Assembly: GCF_005280205.1 (NCBI RefSeq)
Contig: NZ_SUND01000015.1
Location: 62,001-126,000, forward strand
Length of the DNA stretch: 64,000 nt
Direction: 5' to 3'
Source: Bacillus yapensis
Lineage (GTDB): Bacteria > Bacillota > Bacilli > Bacillales > Cytobacillaceae
The notes under the pieces: model-generated
Database searches by the model: none
The model's input: only the letters and a program-made list of their open reading frames with translations
Told to the model about the DNA's origin: nothing
In this document: positions 58,738 to 64,000 of the stretch, piece by piece
Position numbering within the stretch: the stretch's first letter is position 1
Layout: every line of letters begins with the position of its first letter
Program-made: the position numbers and the translations under genes

Positions 58738-60234
58738 TTGACGAAGTTTGAAGACTTAGGCATTAGCTCAGCTACGATGAAATCTTTAAAGAAAATGGGA
58801 TTTGAGGAGGCAACTCCAGTTCAGACCGAAACAATTCCATTAAGCTTACAAAACAAGGACTTAATCGGGCAAGCACAAACAGGTACAGGTAAAACAGCTG
58901 CATTTGGTATCCCTTTGATAGATAAAATTGACAAGGATTCTAATGTTATTCAAGGTATTGTTATCGCCCCAACTCGTGAGTTAGCAGTACAGGTTTCAGA
59001 AGAACTCTACAAAATCGGTTATGGTAAAAGAGCAAGAGTCCTTGCAATCTACGGAGGACAAGACATTAACCGTCAAATCCGCGCATTAAAAAATCATCCG
59101 CAAATCATTGTCGGAACTCCTGGACGTATTTTGGATCATATTAACCGTAAAACGATTAAATTGGAAAATATCCATACAGTAGTTTTAGATGAAGCAGATG
59201 AAATGTTAAACATGGGGTTCATTGAAGATATCGAGTCTATCTTAGCGAAAACTCCAGCTGAGCGCCAAACGTTGTTGTTCTCTGCAACGATGCCAGCTCC
59301 AATTCAAAGAATGGCTGAAAAGTTCATGAAGGACCCTCAAATCGTTCGTGTTAAAACGAAAGAAATGACAGTTCCTTTAATCGAGCAGTACTATTTAGAA
59401 GTTCAAGAAAAGAGCAAGTTTGATGTTCTTACAAGACTTCTTGATATCCAAACTCCAGAGCTAGCTATCGTATTTGGTCGTACAAAGCGCAGAGTTGATG
59501 AGCTTGCTGAGGCTCTAAACCTACGTGGTTATATGGCTGAAGGAATTCACGGAGATTTAAGCCAAGCAAAACGTCTGTCTGTTTTACGTAAATTTAAGGA
59601 AGGTTCAATCGATGTCCTTGTTGCTACTGACGTTGCAGCACGTGGATTGGACATTTCTGGTGTAACACATGTCTACAACTTTGATATTCCTCAAGACCCT
59701 GAAAGCTATGTTCACCGTATTGGACGTACAGGTCGTGCAGGTAAAGAAGGTGTAGCGATGACATTCATTACGCCACGTGAAAAGTCATACTTGGGTGTTG
59801 TTGAAAGAACAACGAAGAGAAAAATGGAGAAAATGAAGCCACCAACTTTAGATGAGGCTTTAGAAGGTCAGCAAAAAGCTGTACTTGAAAAAATTCTTCA
59901 ATCTATCGATTCAAATAATCTTCAATTTTACAAGCAAGCAGCTGAAGAGCTATTAGAACAACAAGATGCAACAACTGTAGTTGCTGCTGTTCTTAAAATG
60001 CTTACAAAAGAGCCAGACCAAACTCCAGTTAAATTAACTGAAGAAAAGCCACTTCCAAACAAGAGAGAAAGACGCTCTGGTGGTGGAGGCGACCGTCGTG
60101 GCGGTGGTAAGTTTGATTCTCGTGACCGTAAGAGAGGTTCTTACAAGCCAAGACAAGGCCAAAGCCGTGGTGGTAGCGAAGGCGGAAAACGCTACAACAA
60201 CAGTGGTAAACCAAGAACAAACTCTGCGAAATAA
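58738..60234 (+). CDS. cshA: DEAD-box RNA helicase CshA (YdbR)
   Basis: The 498-residue protein has the Q motif [14 protein letters not shown]...TPVQTETIP, motif I AQTGTGKT (46-53), Ib [34 protein letters not shown] and [12 protein letters not shown], then a C-terminal tail rich in Arg/Gly typical of CshA. It unwinds RNA and works in the degradosome, ribosome assembly and cold adaptation. The TTG start lies 11 bases after AAGGAG. An ATG at 58728 in another frame opens an eight-codon ORF overlapping the start. It is the first gene of the conserved cshA-ydbST-ydcA-acpS block. Confidence 0.97.
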   Translation: MTKFEDLGISSATMKSLKKMGFEEATPVQTETIPLSLQNKDLIGQAQTGTGKTAAFGIPLIDKIDKDSNVIQGIVIAPTRELAVQVSEELYKIGYGKRARVLAIYGGQDINRQIRALKNHPQIIVGTPGRILDHINRKTIKLENIHTVVLDEADEMLNMGFIEDIESILAKTPAERQTLLFSATMPAPIQRMAEKFMKDPQIVRVKTKEMTVPLIEQYYLEVQEKSKFDVLTRLLDIQTPELAIVFGRTKRRVDELAEALNLRGYMAEGIHGDLSQAKRLSVLRKFKEGSIDVLVATDVAARGLDISGVTHVYNFDIPQDPESYVHRIGRTGRAGKEGVAMTFITPREKSYLGVVERTTKRKMEKMKPPTLDEALEGQQKAVLEKILQSIDSNNLQFYKQAAEELLEQQDATTVVAAVLKMLTKEPDQTPVKLTEEKPLPNKRERRSGGGGDRRGGGKFDSRDRKRGSYKPRQGQSRGGSEGGKRYNNSGKPRTNSAK

Positions 60235-60246
60235 TTTCGTGTATAA

Positions 60247-60278
60247 AAGGCTGTACCTTCGGGTGCAGTCTTTTTTTG
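60247..60278 (+). terminator. Terminator after cshA
   Basis: GGCTGTACC-TTCG-GGTGCAGTC followed by seven Ts. Confidence 0.9.
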
Positions 60279-60477
60279 TGATGATGGGAATGTTTCTTCA
60301 TGAGGAGCAAAATTTTGTGATTATTGGGGAGAGTAATGTTCATGCGGACATTGCTGATTCTGATATCAGTGTCTTCGTCACGCGCAGCCCTCACTCCTCA
60401 AAAAACAGTTTTGAAACCATCTGGCATGTGATACCGTAGAAGTACTATGTTGATTACATTTTTTGGAGGAAAACCGT

Positions 60478-60957
60478 ATGTTATTACAACCGCAAAAAAG
60501 GATTTCAGAGCGTGCGTTAACCGTATGGAGAATCACGGCTACGATATACAGTTTTTTCACGCTGCTACTATGTGGAGGAATTATTGCTCTAACGATCATA
60601 TTTGATTGGCCGATATGGATTAGTGTAATTGCTGTACTCATTCTGCTCATTGAAAGTTACTTTTTTATTTACTTGTTTCCGCGAATTAAATGGAAACGTT
60701 GGCGATACGAGGTGCGTGAGCAGGAGCTTGAACTGCAACAGGGGATCTTTATTGTTAAAAGAACTTTGGTGCCAATGATTCGCGTTCAGCACGTGGACAC
60801 ACGCCAAGGTCCCATACTGCGAAAATATGATTTGGCAACTGTCACTGTTTCGACGGCTGCAACCATTCATGAGATCCCTGCGCTAGAGGTAGAGGAAGCA
60901 GAAGAAATGAGGATCTATATATCAAAACTGGCAAGGGTGGCTGATGAGGATGTCTGA
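60478..60957 (+). CDS. ydbS: PH-domain membrane protein YdbS (bPH2)
   Basis: The 159-residue protein has two helices (about 20-42 and 46-68), then a bacterial PH domain (bPH2, DUF304) with YEVREQELELQQGIFIVKR and VQHVDTRQGPILRKYDLATVTV. YdbS and YdbT form a neighbouring pair in Bacillus and have been tied to tolerance of particular antimicrobials and cell-envelope function, but the biochemical role is not settled. ATG 60478 follows GGAGG at eight bases. ydbT starts within its last codons. Confidence 0.93.
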   Translation: MLLQPQKRISERALTVWRITATIYSFFTLLLCGGIIALTIIFDWPIWISVIAVLILLIESYFFIYLFPRIKWKRWRYEVREQELELQQGIFIVKRTLVPMIRVQHVDTRQGPILRKYDLATVTVSTAATIHEIPALEVEEAEEMRIYISKLARVADEDV

Positions 60958-62404
60958 ACCGAAAAGACTTCATCCGATAACAGCTGTTCTTAATGCTATC
61001 AAAACCTTAAAAGAACTAATTATTCCTTTTTTTGCTTTTGTTGTGTTTGGAAGCAAAGGGGGAGGTATCTTTTCCATCATCGGTGGAATTGTTGTGTTAG
61101 TCCTTATCCTTGTCGCAGGAATATTCTCTTGGCTTCGTTATACATACCGAATTGAGGAAGGAGAGCTTCGGATTGAGTATGGGTTATTTGTCAGGAAAAA
61201 ACGTTATATTCCATTTGAACGGATTCAGAGTTTAGACCTTTCAGAAGGAATTTTTCACAGGCCATTCGGATTGGTAAAAGTAAAAGTGGAAACAGCCGGT
61301 GCCAGTGGCACTATAGATGGAGCTGAGGCTACTTTAACGGCAATTTCAAAAGCTGAGGCTGCCATGATTCAAGAGGTTTTACAAAAAGTAAAAACGCTCG
61401 GTGTTGAGGACATAGAGAAATTAGATGAGATACAAGAGCCAAAGGAACAAATTTTATACAAAATTTCACCAAGAGAATTGTTGATTCTCGCTTCTACTTC
61501 AGGTGGGGTAGGGGTCGTCATTTCAGCTGTAATTGCTTTTATTACGCAATTCGACGAGTTGATTCCGTACAAAACGGTTTTTCATGAACTAGAGGAATTT
61601 GTGGCTAGTGGCGTTCTTTTTGTCAGTCTGATCGTCTTTATCGGTTTCTTGCTCGCTTGGATCATTTCGGTCATTTGGATGATGATCAAATACACTGATT
61701 TTACCTTGAAGAGGGTAGAAAATGATCTCATCATTACACGTGGACTTTTAGAAAAAAGACAAATCACAGTACCGCTGGGGCGTATCCAAGGGATTCGCAT
61801 TAGTGAAAACATTCTCCGTCAACCATTTGGCTATTCGAGTATATATATTGAAAGTGCTGGGGGGTCTGCAGCCAATGCAGAGAGTGCGTCTGTAAACATT
61901 TTACCCCTGATAAAAAAAGCACGAATTTCTCGACTTATCGAAGACCATATTGATGGTTACGATTTAGATATTCAAACAACTCCTGCTCCTAAACGGGCGC
62001 TAAAAAGATATATTTTTAGAGGTTGGCTAGTTGTCATTCCAATCGCAATCATCCTTATTTTCTTTTTTAAACTATGGGGTGCTCTCTCCCTGTTGTTACT
62101 CCCGCTATCAGCATTCTGGTCGTACTTAGAATATAAAGATGCCGGGTGGAGCCAGCAAGGCAATCAGTTAACACTTTCTTATCGAACGTTTGTTAAACAT
62201 ACTGTCTTTATGCAAAAGCACAAAATTCAAACGTTGGCGTTAAAGGAAAGCTTTTTTCAGCGCAAAGAAAATTTAGCGTCTATTGAAGCAACTCTTATGT
62301 CGGGACTTGGTGGAGCTGGTGGAAGAGTGACTGATTTAGAGGAAAAAGATGTTGAGTTGATGTATAAGTGGTTTTCAAGAGAAAGTGAAAAGGCGCAGAG
62401 TTAA
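60950..62404 (+). CDS. ydbT: PH-domain membrane protein YdbT (bPH2)
   Basis: The 484-residue protein has three bPH2 repeats separated by membrane helices: near residue 60 YTYRIEEGELRIEYGLFVRKKRYIPFERIQSLDLS, near 250 YTDFTLKRVENDLIITRGLLEKRQITVPLGRIQGI, and near 400 WSQQGNQLTLSYRTFVKHTVF. This triple PH layout is that of YdbT. It is coupled to ydbS by overlap. I use the ATG at 60950, nine bases after GGGTGG. Confidence 0.92.
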   Translation: MSEPKRLHPITAVLNAIKTLKELIIPFFAFVVFGSKGGGIFSIIGGIVVLVLILVAGIFSWLRYTYRIEEGELRIEYGLFVRKKRYIPFERIQSLDLSEGIFHRPFGLVKVKVETAGASGTIDGAEATLTAISKAEAAMIQEVLQKVKTLGVEDIEKLDEIQEPKEQILYKISPRELLILASTSGGVGVVISAVIAFITQFDELIPYKTVFHELEEFVASGVLFVSLIVFIGFLLAWIISVIWMMIKYTDFTLKRVENDLIITRGLLEKRQITVPLGRIQGIRISENILRQPFGYSSIYIESAGGSAANAESASVNILPLIKKARISRLIEDHIDGYDLDIQTTPAPKRALKRYIFRGWLVVIPIAIILIFFFKLWGALSLLLLPLSAFWSYLEYKDAGWSQQGNQLTLSYRTFVKHTVFMQKHKIQTLALKESFFQRKENLASIEATLMSGLGGAGGRVTDLEEKDVELMYKWFSRESEKAQS

Positions 62405-62421
62405 TCTGGCGCCTTTTTTTA
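62393..62421. terminator. Terminator between ydbT and the rhomboid gene
   Basis: AAAAGGCGC and GCGCCTTTTTTT form a stem around the ydbT stop, between convergent genes. Confidence 0.85.
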
Positions 62422-63147
62422 GAATCGACCAAGTAATCCTAAGACCGCAAGCACTCCAATCGCTATCCAAATCAGTGTTTTGGATGAAAAAGAAGGTCTT
62501 CCAGATGAACTTCTTGTTCTACGGTAGGAAACATTTTTAAAAGAATCAGCTAGCTCCCTGCCACGACCAAGCTGGAATGCACCAAGGAGGAAGCCTGAGA
62601 TTAACCCGAAAATATGGGCTGCAATATTAATGTTGGATTGGACAAAGGTCATAATCACGCCAACGACCGCAATCGTTAGAATAACCTGTGAGTTTTCGCG
62701 TGTGATTAAATCTTTTCTTAAAAGGACCATTGCTAAATAGACGCCAAATAGTCCGAAGATCGCTCCGCTTGAACCGACGTGGGTAAAGGTTAATGGCTCC
62801 AAAATAAGGGTGGCCACGTTAGCGATAATTCCTGTTCCTAAATACAATGTGATAAAACGCGGTTTGCCAAGAATTCTTTCGAGAGCAGGTCCAAATAAAA
62901 CGAGCGAGAAGCTATTAAATAACATATGTGGAAAGCCGCTATGAAGAAAAATAGGAGTGACGAGGCGCCAATACTCGCCTTGGACGATATAGAGGTTCAC
63001 GCCCATGAACGTTTCAAAAATCCATTTAGATGGGAAGATAGCTGGTAATACGGTAAGTAGGTATATTAAGATATGGAGAAAGACAATAAAAGAAACAACA
63101 GGATAGTAGCGGATAAATTCTTTAAAACTTTCTGTCCGAACAAACAA
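62419..63147 (-). CDS. ydcA: Rhomboid-family intramembrane serine protease (YdcA)
   Basis: The 242-residue protein has six helices and the rhomboid catalytic dyad: S127 in VGSSGAIFG and H178 in NIAAHIFGLISG, with N78-like and H74-like residues in GFPHMLFNSFSL. Rhomboids cleave membrane proteins within the bilayer. The TTG start lies seven bases after AAAGGAGG. It sits as ydcA does in Bacillus, next to ydbT and acpS, though on the opposite strand. Confidence 0.93.
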   Translation of the reverse strand: MFVRTESFKEFIRYYPVVSFIVFLHILIYLLTVLPAIFPSKWIFETFMGVNLYIVQGEYWRLVTPIFLHSGFPHMLFNSFSLVLFGPALERILGKPRFITLYLGTGIIANVATLILEPLTFTHVGSSGAIFGLFGVYLAMVLLRKDLITRENSQVILTIAVVGVIMTFVQSNINIAAHIFGLISGFLLGAFQLGRGRELADSFKNVSYRRTRSSSGRPSFSSKTLIWIAIGVLAVLGLLGRF

Positions 63148-63248
63148 AGTATAACCTCCTTTAGGCTAGGCATTTTTCGCAAACATAGTTTCTTATGGAT
63201 ATAATTGATTAAATTAATTTCTGTTTCCTCTTATAAATCAATAAAGTG

Positions 63249-63340
63249 GGTAGCGAAAATTGCCGTGCAAAATTTCTTAGTACCACTAAACCATGTAGGA
63301 AGTGTAAATGTCGGCTTTAAGACATTTACGAAAAAACAAC
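63249..63340 (-). repeat. Dispersed ~93-bp repeat, copy B (upstream of acpS)
   Basis: Read on the minus strand it has, in the same order as copy A (38135-38227), GTTGTTTTTTCGTAAATGTC, a short loop, GCCGACATTTACAC, GGTTTAGTG, TTTTGCACGGCA and TTTTCGCTACC. The hairpin GTAAATGTC/GACATTTAC is identical in both copies. It lies between ydcA and acpS. Confidence 0.82.
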
Positions 63341-63466
63341 CTATGGAGAATAAGATAACGTACTGGAAAAATGGACGGTATCTAACTATATAATAAACAA
63401 AAAGACTATGATTGGTCATCTCATAATATGTTTGGCCAATTAGAAAAATGAGAAGGAAGATAAACA

Positions 63467-63820
63467 ATGATCTCTGGAATTGGGCTCGATATTGTGGAAT
63501 TAAAAAGAATTGAAGCGATTATGGAACGACAAGAGAAATTTGCTAACCGAGTTTTAACAGAAAGTGAGAGAGTTAAGCTTGATACTTTATCAGGGAAGCG
63601 AAAGGTTGAGTTTTTGGCTGGACGATTTGCAGCGAAAGAAGCTTTTTCCAAAGCGTTCGGAACTGGAATCGGCAAAGATCTATCTTTCTTGGACATCGAA
63701 ATTGCTTCCGATGAAAAGGGCAAACCATTCATCACAAAACCTTTTAACAAAGGGGTTCATCTATCGATTTCGCATAGTGCAGAATATGCCGTTGCACAAG
63801 TGATTATCGAAAAAAATTAA
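63467..63820 (+). CDS. acpS: Holo-[acyl-carrier-protein] synthase AcpS
   Basis: The 117-residue protein has GIGLDIVEL with Mg-binding D8, [19 protein letters not shown] with E58, and [14 protein letters not shown]. It transfers 4'-phosphopantetheine from CoA to ACP. The ATG follows GAAGGAAG at suitable distance. It ends 180 bases before the window edge, where the next gene (in Bacillus, ydcC) would start. Confidence 0.96.
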   Translation: MISGIGLDIVELKRIEAIMERQEKFANRVLTESERVKLDTLSGKRKVEFLAGRFAAKEAFSKAFGTGIGKDLSFLDIEIASDEKGKPFITKPFNKGVHLSISHSAEYAVAQVIIEKN

Positions 63821-64000
63821 AAACCTTAATCGAGGGCTCGTCATATTCCCGAAGGTTGTCTCATATATTCATAGTGCGATAGGGGAGACAAGACTAGTTG
63901 GTGAACATTTCCGCTAACTACTTACTCTCTATACATTGAAAAGGTGGAAGTGCCTCATCGGGCTTGGCACGGAAACTAAGTAACAATGAGGCTAAATACG
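63821..64000. other. Intergenic tail after acpS
   Basis: No complete ORF is seen. There is a small dyad (GTGCC/GGCAC near 63950-63972) and no clear gene start. In Bacillus the next gene is ydcC, so a start may lie just past the edge. Confidence 0.4.

Noticed and set aside
58728-58751. ATG at 58728 as the cshA start
   Set aside because: It is in another frame and stops after seven codons (MKNIDEV); the TTG at 58738 is the family start.
60281-60439. 52-codon frame between cshA and ydbS (starts MMGMFLHEEQNFV)
   Set aside because: It starts directly in the cshA terminator T-run and has no Shine-Dalgarno. Its composition is not implausible, so a remnant gene is possible, but support is too weak.
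63231-63467. 78-codon minus-strand frame upstream of acpS
   Set aside because: It is a translation of the dispersed repeat and its flank; the similar frame at copy A arises from the same repeat, not from a gene.

Overview
The window looks like chromosomal DNA of a low-GC, Gram-positive Bacillaceae species (Bacillus sensu lato). Evidence: strong AGGAGG-type ribosome binding sites, many TTG and GTG starts, Bacillus-type orthologues throughout (YvgN, YitT, NrnB, YkgA, HmoA, YvrCBA, YdbST, YdcA), and the Bacillus-like order cshA-ydbS-ydbT-ydcA-acpS at the right end. No rRNA or tRNA gene was seen.

Layout. 0-4.4 kb: the 5' part of an MFS drug exporter divergent from its likely TetR repressor, an IS200/IS605-type element carrying only tnpB plus a candidate omega-RNA, and a nitroreductase. 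4.4-12.8 kb: aldo/keto reductase YvgN, a YitT membrane protein, and a Fur-controlled iron block (FNR-type reductase divergent from a four-gene ferric-siderophore ABC importer), then the DHH nuclease NrnB. 13.3-14.6 kb: a 52-bp tandem repeat array beside a frameshifted NERD-domain gene. 14.7-18 kb: a YbaK-type tRNA editing protein, a Vga(A)-like ABC-F ribosome protection gene behind a complete transcription attenuator, and an EamA exporter. 18.1-22 kb: a GntR/YtrA-type ABC operon whose regulator appears to start at ATA, then an MscS-type channel. 22-29 kb: YkgA-like amidinohydrolase, membrane proteins, an RlmA(II)-like 23S rRNA methyltransferase preceded by an ErmD-type MRLR leader peptide and terminator/antiterminator hairpins, the arsRBC operon, and a 1.2-kb gene-free region holding six copies of an unrecognised repeat. 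29-37.7 kb: Fur-controlled heme monooxygenase, small flavoprotein, AI-2E-type permease, extradiol dioxygenase, Dps, RodA, MgtE, an unknown protein and SfsA. 37.8-49.9 kb: a cobalamin riboswitch followed by a 14-gene B12 uptake, salvage and nucleotide-loop assembly operon (btuF, btuC, ATPase-CbiZ fusion, cbiB, cobD, cobU, cobQ, cobS, cobC, cobU-like, pduO-type adenosyltransferase, cblT-like, cblS-like, second phosphatase). 50-64 kb: K+/H+ antiporter, stand-alone tyrosine recombinase, DAACS symporter, ddl-murF, PAP2 phosphatase, esterase, cshA with a long leader, ydbS-ydbT, rhomboid protease and acpS.

How it works together. Three candidate Fur boxes link siderophore uptake, a ferredoxin/flavodoxin-type reductase and heme degradation. 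Two separate ribosome-sensing attenuators, about 9 kb apart, control two target-level antibiotic resistance genes (ABC-F protection and 23S rRNA methylation). The B12 operon lacks corrin-ring synthesis genes, so the cell appears to import and remodel corrinoids and alpha-ribazole instead of making them de novo, as far as this window shows. The most interesting signals are the MRLR leader in front of an rlmA-type gene, the vga-like attenuator with a three-codon uORF, the six-copy repeat array at 28-29 kb, and the orphan tnpB/omega-RNA unit.
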